A program made the position numbers and the translations under genes. From Euryarchaeota archaeon UBA105 (lineage in GTDB: Archaea; Thermoplasmatota; Poseidoniia; Poseidoniales; Thalassarchaeaceae), in NCBI GenBank assembly GCA_002496905.1, contig DALV01000089.1, positions 9,094 to 15,175 of the forward strand: a DNA stretch of 6,082 nt, written 5' to 3'. The notes beneath the pieces were generated by a model. That model worked only from the letters and a program-made list of their open reading frames with translations. It did no database searches and was not told where the DNA came from. Below, one piece after another: positions 1 through 4,467 of the stretch (its first letter is position 1; each line of letters opens with the position of its first letter).

Positions 1-68
1 ATGATTACACATACCGAGGGCTCACTCATGAATTGGCCGAAACCGCTCTCGCTTTCAACCACACTCAC
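1..68 (-). CDS. Possible N-terminus of an unidentified gene downstream of pcn, cut by the window edge
   Basis: A minus-strand reading frame opens with GTG at 68 and stays open to the left edge, giving 22 codons (it begins MSVVESESGFGQFMSEPSV). It would start 22 bases after the pcn stop, which is suitable spacing for a downstream gene in the same transcript. An internal ATG at 29 is a possible alternative start. I see no Shine-Dalgarno motif before either start, and the fragment is too short for any family to be recognised. Two plus-strand frames are also open across this stretch: one closes at 73-75, the other at 105-107 inside the pcn 3' end. A convergent gene ending here is therefore not excluded. 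Treat this as a weak prediction without a function. Confidence 0.28.
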   Translation of the reverse strand, partial: MSVVESESGFGQFMSEPSVCVI

Positions 69-90
69 AATATGACAGCGTCGAATGTCA

Positions 91-840
91 TCATGGGTCA
101 TTGCTGACGCGTGGCGCTAGGAAGTAAGTCCAAGACGCGCCGCCTTCATTTGAATTCCATGAAAGTCGCAAAGGATAACGGTCTTGGAACTCAACAGTAA
201 CTTCCTCGGTTAGACCGCTAGCCAACTTGCGGCTGAGCGGGTCAAGGAATTGGAGAGAATAGGTCGATGCGGTTGGCTTTGGAGCGACTAACTCCGACAT
301 TTCACCTGCATCGAAGCGAACATTTACTCCTTCGCCAGCTTCTACAGTAACCGATACGGTCATCTGGTTCTTATCGAGGCTTAAATCGACTAACTCTCCA
401 ACAAACTTTGCAGCGCGAAGGGCTCTAGATAACCTGTCTGCACTCAAAGTTGCTTTGCATTCAAACTCCAAATCGGGTTGACGGGGTTCGTTAATCGAGC
501 CTGTATCCAGTCCGCGGAGAATTCGATGAACCTCCCCTACTCGGACATTGATCGCTCCTGTTGCACCATCATAGTCCAACTCAACCAAGTCATTTGGTCC
601 TGCCAAAGTAAGAAGGTCGCGAAGCTTTCCAAGTTCCAGACCAATCTCTACCGGCTCGACTTCGTATGTCTCGAAACAAGCATCTGCTACCGTAACCGAT
701 AGCAATGCTACATGGGAGCCGTCAACGACGGTCGTGCTCAAGCCATTTTCACCCCAACTCAGTTTGGCTTCTTCGGTAAGAACCGATAGCAAATCGACAA
801 TTTCTCGCATCAGTTGCTGTTTGGCAGTGACTCTAAGCAT
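91..840 (-). CDS. pcn: DNA polymerase sliding clamp (PCNA)
   Basis: This is the archaeal proliferating cell nuclear antigen homologue. It forms a ring around DNA and tethers DNA polymerases, FEN1, ligase and other PIP-box proteins during replication and repair. The protein is 249 residues, the usual length for the family, and covers both clamp domains. Visible family marks are VDGSHVALL near residues 39-47 (canonical DPSHVAL), the domain-linking stretch around residues 110-125, YPLRLSW at 222-228, and YFLAPRV at 239-245, which corresponds to the C-terminal LAPK element that helps hold PIP-box partners. A short tail, SNDP, follows. The ATG at 840 is preceded by AGGTG with 5 bases of spacing, which supports the start. 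The gene follows tfs on the same strand after a 108-base gap that appears to carry its own promoter. Adjacent tfs and pcn genes also occur in other archaea. A single PCNA would form a homotrimer, but other copies cannot be excluded from this window. Confidence 0.95.
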   Translation of the reverse strand: MLRVTAKQQLMREIVDLLSVLTEEAKLSWGENGLSTTVVDGSHVALLSVTVADACFETYEVEPVEIGLELGKLRDLLTLAGPNDLVELDYDGATGAINVRVGEVHRILRGLDTGSINEPRQPDLEFECKATLSADRLSRALRAAKFVGELVDLSLDKNQMTVSVTVEAGEGVNVRFDAGEMSELVAPKPTASTYSLQFLDPLSRKLASGLTEEVTVEFQDRYPLRLSWNSNEGGASWTYFLAPRVSNDP

Positions 841-845
841 CCCAA

Positions 846-850
846 CACCT
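846..850 (-). promoter_or_regulatory. Shine-Dalgarno site of pcn
   Basis: Read on the minus strand, AGGTG lies 5 bases before the pcn ATG. It is complementary to the CACCT of the 16S rRNA 3' end and fixes the start at 840. Confidence 0.55.
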
Positions 851-858
851 ACCTAAGT

Positions 859-874
859 CCCCTCCAACGGGGGG
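859..874 (-). other. GC-rich hairpin potential in the pcn leader
   Basis: On the minus strand a run of six C is followed by GTTG and then GAGGGG. This can pair as CCCC with GGGG, with a C-A mismatch below the loop. AAG and CTT flanks can extend the stem across an internal loop. It lies about 8 bases upstream of the pcn Shine-Dalgarno site, inside the predicted 5' untranslated region if the TATA box at 905-913 is used. A role in translation control is only inference, and the stem is short. Confidence 0.25.
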
Positions 875-904
875 TTCTTCATGGTTCGCTAATGAGATTC
901 CAGA

Positions 905-913
905 CTATATTAA
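905..913 (-). promoter_or_regulatory. Putative TATA box for pcn
   Basis: The minus strand reads TTAATATAG, the most A/T-rich stretch in the tfs-pcn gap, about 65-70 bases before the pcn ATG. With the archaeal spacing of roughly 25 bases from TATA to transcription start, the RNA would begin near 880 and carry a leader of about 40 bases containing the Shine-Dalgarno site. This is a sequence-match prediction without a scored BRE element. Confidence 0.4.
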
Positions 914-920
914 CTGAATA

Positions 921-939
921 CGACCCACGTAGTGGGTCG
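921..939. repeat. Perfect 19-base dyad between tfs and pcn
   Basis: CGACCCAC and GTGGGTCG form perfect 8-base arms around GTA. The element starts 9 bases after the tfs stop and lies 7 bases upstream of the putative pcn TATA box in the pcn reading direction. As RNA it would form a strong 8-bp stem with a 3-base loop after tfs, but no T-run follows on the minus strand, so a classical intrinsic terminator is unlikely. It could instead be an operator for a dimeric regulator, or an RNA processing or stabilising hairpin at the tfs 3' end. The dyad is seen directly; its function is not. Confidence 0.55.
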
Positions 940-948
940 CAAGAGTAA

Positions 949-1329
949 TCATTGATACTCACGGAATTTGTGCCCACAACCCTCACAGGTGCATATTTTT
1001 GTCTCGGGTTCATCGCTTGACCGAGTTTGCATTAGCACGACAAAAATTCGATCTCCATCGCACTCTGGACAACGATAATCACCAACCCAAAGGGTTCCTC
1101 TGGCGACTTCTTCTTCGACAACTTCTGTAAGGTGTTTGAGGTCCTTTGCAGATGAAGAAGCGGTCGTTTTGGATAAATCGATGATTTCTCCAGTCATTGG
1201 GTCGGTAAATTCCGCACCCTTTCCATCCGACCCACTAAGAGGTCCTTCGTAACCGCATTTGTAATCAGTACAACGGATATTACCGTCTGGTGACATGAAT
1301 CCTAGAGTACCACATTCTGGACAGAACAC
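949..1329 (-). CDS. tfs: Transcription factor S (TFS), archaeal TFIIS/RPB9-like transcript cleavage factor
   Basis: TFS reaches into the secondary channel of RNA polymerase and stimulates cleavage of backtracked RNA, rescuing stalled elongation and aiding fidelity. The protein has 126 residues, slightly longer than the usual 105-115. It has an N-terminal zinc ribbon with Cys 3, 6, 20 and 25, an acidic/serine-rich linker (about 30-75), and a C-terminal TFIIS-type ribbon with Cys 87, 90, 115 and 118. The hallmark QTRSSDEPET at 101-110 carries the acidic catalytic pair Asp106-Glu107, so this should be a cleavage-active TFS and not an inactivated paralogue. The N-ribbon has a CX4C second knuckle where CX2C is usual. 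The start is GTG at 1329, supported by GGGAGG 7 bases upstream. The gene lies between crcB and pcn, all in the same direction. Confidence 0.95.
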   Translation of the reverse strand: MFCPECGTLGFMSPDGNIRCTDYKCGYEGPLSGSDGKGAEFTDPMTGEIIDLSKTTASSSAKDLKHLTEVVEEEVARGTLWVGDYRCPECDGDRIFVVLMQTRSSDEPETKICTCEGCGHKFREYQ

Positions 1330-1336
1330 TCGTAAT

Positions 1337-1342
1337 CCTCCC
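1337..1342 (-). promoter_or_regulatory. Strong Shine-Dalgarno site deciding the GTG start of tfs
   Basis: The minus strand reads AAAGGGAGGAT ahead of the start. The core GGGAGG sits 7 bases before GTG at 1329, good spacing, and it confirms a non-ATG start that matches the conserved MFCPxCG N-terminus of the family. It is the strongest ribosome-binding site in the window. Confidence 0.7.
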
Positions 1343-1377
1343 TTTGCTGTGTCTAAGTGACCTACTAGCGCTACTTG

Positions 1378-1386
1378 GATATGTAC
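1378..1386 (-). promoter_or_regulatory. Possible TATA-like element upstream of tfs
   Basis: In the 88-base gap between crcB and tfs the minus strand carries TACATATC about 50 bases before the tfs GTG. If used, transcription would begin near 1355 and include the strong Shine-Dalgarno site. A second A/T-rich patch (AATAATCAATTA) lies just after the crcB stop and could serve instead. The call rests only on composition and spacing, so tfs may also be read through from crcB. Confidence 0.25.
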
Positions 1387-1417
1387 TTCAACATTCGTAA
1401 TTGATTATTCCTATTTT

Positions 1418-1792
1418 TTACGCAATAATGGATGTCGAAAAGCGCCAACCAAGCCAAGCCAATGCAATACTACCTAGTATGGTTGTTGTTATCATTATCA
1501 GAGTAGATGATGCATTAGATTCTGCTAATCGAATTGAATCAACAGCAAATGCTGACATTGTAGTAAAGGCCCCCAATACACCGGTTCCAAACAATAACAC
1601 GACATCATCTCCAATAGTTGCACCAGCGGCTACCGCACCCAATAATATGCCTAGAAGTAAAGATCCAACGAGGTTTGCGGTAATTGTTCCCCAAGGCAAG
1701 CTATCAGCAGGTAGCCACTGTTGCAAGGCGTAGCGAGATACAGCTCCTATAGCACCACCAATCCCCACTAATGCAGCAAGTCGTAAGTCCAT
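1418..1792 (-). CDS. crcB: Fluoride channel Fluc/CrcB
   Basis: CrcB/Fluc proteins are small dual-topology dimeric membrane channels that export fluoride and protect enolase, pyrophosphatase and other targets. From the ATG at 1792 the protein is 124 residues, the typical length, with four hydrophobic segments (about 4-25, 35-57, 64-84, 98-118). The signatures are in order: GGAIGAVSRY at 12-21, GTITANLVGS at 35-44 with the conserved Asn40, and GVLGAFTTMSAF at 71-82, which holds the polar-track Phe/Thr/Ser residues around the central sodium site. The frame stays open to an ATG at 1897, but that 35-residue extension is not part of the family and would overlap the divergent nop5, so 1792 is preferred. 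An AAAGG lies only 1 base before this ATG, too close to be convincing. No second crcB copy is adjacent, so a homodimer is expected. No fluoride riboswitch motif is visible upstream. Confidence 0.92.
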   Translation of the reverse strand: MDLRLAALVGIGGAIGAVSRYALQQWLPADSLPWGTITANLVGSLLLGILLGAVAAGATIGDDVVLLFGTGVLGAFTTMSAFAVDSIRLAESNASSTLIMITTTILGSIALAWLGWRFSTSIIA

Positions 1793-1833
1793 GCCTTTCA
1801 GGCGCTGTAATTCGGTTATTGACCGCTTCCCGT

Positions 1834-1842
1834 GAATTTTCT
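1834..1842. promoter_or_regulatory. A/T-rich core of the divergent crcB/nop5 promoter region (tentative)
   Basis: The 93-base gap between the divergent starts at 1792 and 1886 contains one clear A/T patch, GAATTTTCT. Its centre is about 46 bases from the crcB ATG and 48 bases from the nop5 ATG. A TATA element here could serve either direction and leave leaders of about 20 bases. No good TATA consensus or operator palindrome is seen, so this is a position-based guess. Confidence 0.22.
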
Positions 1843-1885
1843 GAATAGCGCGGGATTCAAGCGGAATGGACTTCTCGCAATAGTC

Positions 1886-2890
1886 ATGAAATTGCATTAC
1901 GACTGGCGGCTAGCCCGCGTTGTCGATGACGATGGAGTCATCCATGACGAGGTAGTTTGGTCAAGTAAGCGCTCGGCTGGAGCCATTGCTGACCGCCTTT
2001 GGGACTTGCAACGTGGGCGTTTGAGTCCAGAAGCTCGCACCCTGACCGATAGATTTCCCGAAGCGGTAATAGATGCACTTGGTGCGATGTCGGATGAAGA
2101 TTGGCCGGAACTCGATGATGAAGAATCAAAATTGTTTGAAAGAGCAACTCCAATTCTGGCTAAGAGAGGAGTTGCGGATGCCGCTGGCGATACGGACCGT
2201 CGGTTGGATATGCTAGTATCTTCAGCGGCGGAACTTCGTGCGTCTTGGACTACCAATGAGGCACGATGTGTGGAATGGGCAGGTCTTTTCCTCTCTGAAG
2301 TAGATCTTGATGCTCAACGAGATGATATTCCACCTGCGGTAGCCCAATCAAACTCAATCGAAGATGCTGCAACCACACTGGGAGTGGAATCACCTGCTCA
2401 TTCACCCTCAGATATCGAATGGCAAGCATTGCGAGATCATGCCAGGGGCGTAGTTGAGTTGACCGAACGACTAGCAGCACACGAGAATGCTATTCGTGAT
2501 TTGGCCGAGCAACATATACCCAGTCTTGCAGCCTTAATCGGGCCGCTAGGAGCTGCTAGAATGGTAACTTTAGCGGGGGGCAGAGAGAGGTTGGCTAGAA
2601 TGCCATCAGGCTCCTTACAGGTACTAGGTGCACACGCGGCGATGGCTGCACATAGGCGTGGAGCATCGCCACCAAAGCATGGAGCAATTCTCTTCAGTAT
2701 GCCTCAGATTTCTCGTTCGCCTCGATGGGTGCGTGGAAAGATTGCAAGATTCCTCGCTGGAAAAGCCTCAATCGCTGTTAGGTGCGATCACTTTGGTGGA
2801 GAGCCTTGGGATGAAGAGACCGTTGCTGGGATTCACAAAGAGACCCAGGCGATCAAGGCCAAGTTCCCCAAGCCACCCAAGCGGAAGTGA
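1886..2890 (+). CDS. nop5: Nop5 (Nop56/58 family) core protein of the box C/D RNP
   Basis: Archaeal Nop5 bridges fibrillarin and the L7Ae-bound C/D guide RNA in the RNP that 2'-O-methylates rRNA and tRNA. From ATG 1886 it has 334 residues: a diverged N-terminal fibrillarin-binding domain (about 1-110), a helical coiled-coil dimerisation region (about 105-215), and a well conserved NOP domain (about 215-305). NOP-domain marks are IGPLGAARMVTLAGG (218-232), QVLGA (245-249), PPKHGAILF (262-270) and SPRWVRGKIAR (278-288), the RNA and L7Ae contact surface. A short basic tail (KFPKPPKRK) ends the protein. Divergent points: the HFPE element expected after the EW of the coiled coil is missing (EWAGLFLSEV), and GAEKA is GAHAA. 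The frame extends back to a GTG at 1832, adding 18 residues, but ATG 1886 is preferred because it clears crcB's upstream region. No Shine-Dalgarno site is visible, so the mRNA may be nearly leaderless. The gene overlaps flpA by 4 bases. Confidence 0.92.
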   Translation: MKLHYDWRLARVVDDDGVIHDEVVWSSKRSAGAIADRLWDLQRGRLSPEARTLTDRFPEAVIDALGAMSDEDWPELDDEESKLFERATPILAKRGVADAAGDTDRRLDMLVSSAAELRASWTTNEARCVEWAGLFLSEVDLDAQRDDIPPAVAQSNSIEDAATTLGVESPAHSPSDIEWQALRDHARGVVELTERLAAHENAIRDLAEQHIPSLAALIGPLGAARMVTLAGGRERLARMPSGSLQVLGAHAAMAAHRRGASPPKHGAILFSMPQISRSPRWVRGKIARFLAGKASIAVRCDHFGGEPWDEETVAGIHKETQAIKAKFPKPPKRK

Positions 2891-3597
2891 TAGATTTGCC
2901 AAAACCCATCAAGCTCGCTTGGGGCATTCGTCGAGAAGGTAGAAGCCTTTGGTCACGTAACGCAGTCAAAGGGGTCTCCGTAAGAGGAGAGAGGCGGAAA
3001 AGAGACGGCAGAAATGAATGGCGTCTTTGGAATCCTAATCGATCCAAGATAGCCGCCAGTATTCTCAAGACAAAGCGAGATGCATCCGCACTATTGCCAG
3101 AATTCGGCTCTACTTGTCTCTATCTTGGTGCTTCTTCTGGCGGCACTGTAAGTCATATCCATGACAATGTCTGTGGTGCTGGAAATCATCACGGTGGACA
3201 GGTGGTCGCAGTGGATATTTCCCCTAGGATGATGCGTGATTTGGTCAAGTTGGCCGAACGTCGCCAAGGACTAGTTCCGGTCTTAGCCGATGCACGTAAT
3301 CCACTTGCTGTCGCACCATACATTAGAGGTAAGGCGGATTGGTTGCATCAAGACCTTAGCATAGGAGATCAAGTGGAGACATTCGTCAGGATGACTTCGG
3401 CATTTCTCAAAGAAGGTGGAACCGCTCTCCTATCTCTGAAAGCAGCAAGCGAGCGGTGGATGGAAGGTGGAGATGATGCTAGATTTGAACACACAAAGAG
3501 CATCATAGAAGATTGTCAACATTTAGACTTACGAGAGGTAATTGACATCTCGGTATTCGAGGAACAGCACGCTGTGTTTCACTGTGTTAAAATATAA
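2887..3597 (+). CDS. flpA: Fibrillarin-like rRNA/tRNA 2'-O-methyltransferase
   Basis: This is the SAM-dependent catalytic subunit of the box C/D RNP. It transfers methyl groups to ribose 2'-OH sites chosen by guide RNAs and is held by Nop5. It has 236 residues, the normal length. A basic N-terminal domain (1-45) leads into WNPNRSK at 48-54. The Rossmann methyltransferase domain has motif I LYLGASSGGTVSH (78-90), the SAM-binding acidic residue at Asp110 in AVDISPR, and LADAR at 133-137. The fibrillarin catalytic tetrad K-D-K-H is intact as Lys54, Asp156, Lys185 and His228. Compared with the family as I know it, the loop between motif I and the second strand is longer by about six residues (GAGNHHGG). 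The GTG start at 2887 lies inside the nop5 stop (GTGA overlap) with no strong Shine-Dalgarno site, so translation is probably coupled to nop5. The nop5-fibrillarin order is the classical archaeal arrangement. Confidence 0.95.
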   Translation: MIDLPKPIKLAWGIRREGRSLWSRNAVKGVSVRGERRKRDGRNEWRLWNPNRSKIAASILKTKRDASALLPEFGSTCLYLGASSGGTVSHIHDNVCGAGNHHGGQVVAVDISPRMMRDLVKLAERRQGLVPVLADARNPLAVAPYIRGKADWLHQDLSIGDQVETFVRMTSAFLKEGGTALLSLKAASERWMEGGDDARFEHTKSIIEDCQHLDLREVIDISVFEEQHAVFHCVKI

Positions 3598-3618
3598 TCA
3601 GGCATTTTTTACGCCTGA
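3598..3618. terminator. Hairpin with T-tract between convergent flpA and membrane-protein gene
   Basis: TCAGGC (3598-3603) and GCCTGA (3613-3618) are perfect 6-base arms around ATTTTTTAC. The element starts immediately after the flpA TAA. Its T6 tract, carried in the loop on the plus strand, suits archaeal intrinsic termination, which depends on U-runs. The stop codon of the opposing gene (TAA at 3611-3609) lies inside the loop. On the minus strand the useful T-rich stretch comes after the hairpin, in the flpA 3' end (TTATATTTTAAC). A shared two-way terminator is plausible; efficiency cannot be judged. Confidence 0.5.
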
Positions 3619-3968
3619 GGTGCTGAAAGAGCGATTGCGAACACAATAATTACGGCATAGAGCAATAAAACCCCAATAGTAAGTATAATTGAAACCCAAG
3701 AAATAACATTCGCCGCCTTTGCCATACCTGCATCTGGATGTCCGGGATGTTGTTCGGCTACTTCCATAGCGGATTTTGCAAGTATCAAACCAGGTATTGC
3801 GGTGCAGCAACTAAATCCCATTAATCCTAATATTCCTAAAATTAGTGCAGCAATAGCTTGTGTAGGAGGATATTGGCCTACCGCTGCTGGATTACTTACC
3901 CCTTGGACATACAATACTTCAGGTCCTTCGAGCTTAGGAGTTTCTTCAGATTGAGACTCTTCATCCAT
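3609..3968 (-). CDS. Small membrane protein, DUF4190/CD225-like architecture (second of a tandem pair)
   Basis: I do not recognise a specific function. The protein (119 residues from the third ATG) has an acidic, proline-containing hydrophilic N-terminus (1-36) without a signal peptide, a first hydrophobic segment (about 38-65) with an adjacent Cys54-Cys55 pair, a short polar loop with HPDAGM (77-82), and a second hydrophobic segment (about 86-114). The layout of two membrane segments around a polar loop, plus IPGLILAKSAM after the cysteines, recalls DUF4190 and CD225/dispanin-type proteins; this is a resemblance, not a confident match. Three ATGs run in series (3974, 3971, 3968). GAGGTG at 3976-3981 is 7 bases from the third but only 1 base from the first, so 3968 is chosen. 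It follows a similar gene after 25 bases and probably shares its transcript. Confidence 0.72.
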   Translation of the reverse strand: MDEESQSEETPKLEGPEVLYVQGVSNPAAVGQYPPTQAIAALILGILGLMGFSCCTAIPGLILAKSAMEVAEQHPGHPDAGMAKAANVISWVSIILTIGVLLLYAVIIVFAIALSAPQA

Positions 3969-3975
3969 CATCATT

Positions 3976-3981
3976 CACCTC
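3976..3981 (-). promoter_or_regulatory. Shine-Dalgarno site choosing among three consecutive ATGs
   Basis: GAGGTG on the minus strand is followed by A and then ATGATGATG. Spacing is 1, 4 and 7 bases to the three ATGs. The third, at 3968, has the normal distance. The site lies inside the 25-base gap after the upstream gene's stop, consistent with independent initiation within one operon. Confidence 0.55.
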
Positions 3982-3993
3982 GTTTTTACGATT

Positions 3994-4377
3994 TCAAGCG
4001 CCCAAAAGCGCCATGCCACCGAACAATAATGCCCATATTACAATACCAAGAATTGCAACTACAAGACTGATGATATTAACCACATTTGAGGCATTAATCA
4101 TACCGGCTTCGGGATGGTATGAAACACCGTCAATCTTCTTCTTATCGGAGCTCACTAAGAACATAGCTGGAATTGTGAAAATCAACCCACAACAGCCTAT
4201 CATTCCACAACTACTTGCTGCAGCAGAAAGTACAGTAACTATTCCTAAAATGGCTAATACTAACCCTGCAACAGCGTTTGTTTGGACAGGCATGCCGCCT
4301 GAAACTTGAGGGCCTGCGTTTATGTTAATTGTCGTAGGCTGTCCAGAAATTTGTGGCCCACTGGAGTCCTCATTCAT
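3994..4377 (-). CDS. Small membrane protein, DUF4190/CD225-like architecture (first of a tandem pair)
   Basis: This 127-residue protein of unknown function is visibly related to the gene that follows it. It has a Ser/Gly/Asn/Thr-rich hydrophilic N-terminus (1-33) and a long hydrophobic region (about 35-75) that contains Cys58 and the pair Cys62-Cys63. A basic loop (SSDKKKIDG, 76-84) is followed by HPEAGM at 88-93 and a second hydrophobic segment (about 97-125). Shared with its neighbour are the A(V/I)A(G/A)LVL.ILG opening of the first segment, the CC pair, the IP(A/G) after it, HP(E/D)AGM and a following A.NV..IS. The first hydrophobic region is longer here and could cross the membrane twice. 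The ATG at 4377 has no clear Shine-Dalgarno site. A TATA-like TTATAC lies about 43 bases upstream, so the leader would be short. Confidence 0.7.
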   Translation of the reverse strand: MNEDSSGPQISGQPTTININAGPQVSGGMPVQTNAVAGLVLAILGIVTVLSAAASSCGMIGCCGLIFTIPAMFLVSSDKKKIDGVSYHPEAGMINASNVVNIISLVVAILGIVIWALLFGGMALLGA

Positions 4378-4467
4378 ACCAATTCGTCAGTGAATCGAAC
4401 CTTCAATGCTTTGGACGTATAATCTAACAATGGATAACATCATTTTCTCAGACACACTGCAGCGTAT
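4378..4467. promoter_or_regulatory. Divergent promoter region with a shared TATA-like core at 4418-4423
   Basis: Ninety bases separate the divergent starts of the membrane-protein operon (4377) and mutM (4468). The central TATAAT at 4418-4423 reads GTATAATC on the plus strand and GATTATAC on the minus strand. It is about 43 bases from one start and 47 from the other, so either direction would begin transcription roughly 25 bases away with a leader of about 20 bases. Neither start has a good Shine-Dalgarno motif. Whether one or both directions use this element is unknown. Confidence 0.35.

Noticed and set aside
73..90. Inverted repeat TGACA-8-TGTCA just after pcn as a terminator.
   Set aside because: Only five base pairs with an eight-base loop and no T-run on the pcn strand; too weak to call.
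1793..1831. Possible fluoride riboswitch upstream of crcB.
   Set aside because: The crcB-motif consensus with its pseudoknot elements is not recognisable in the short gap on the minus strand. The space before the coding start is under 100 bases and shared with nop5.
1832..1885. 18-residue N-terminal extension of Nop5 from a GTG at 1832.
   Set aside because: No ribosome-binding site precedes it, the residues add no family similarity, and ATG 1886 leaves a normal divergent promoter gap.
1793..1897. 35-residue N-terminal extension of the fluoride channel from an ATG at 1897.
   Set aside because: The added residues are polar, do not belong to the Fluc family, and would overlap the start of the divergent nop5 gene. 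The family start matches 1792.
1897..2256. Serine-rich 119-codon open frame on the minus strand.
   Set aside because: It lies wholly opposite the conserved nop5 reading frame and has low-complexity Ser/Arg composition typical of an antisense shadow.
4013..4309. 98-codon plus-strand open frame.
   Set aside because: It is the complement of the membrane-protein gene, whose hydrophobic segments and similarity to the neighbouring gene make the minus strand the coding one.
4391..4405. GGTTCGATTC on the minus strand, like a tRNA T-loop.
   Set aside because: The flanking bases do not form a five-base T-stem (GAAGG against CACTG fails after the first pair), and no acceptor, D or anticodon arms are present around it. 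The stretch is a promoter gap.
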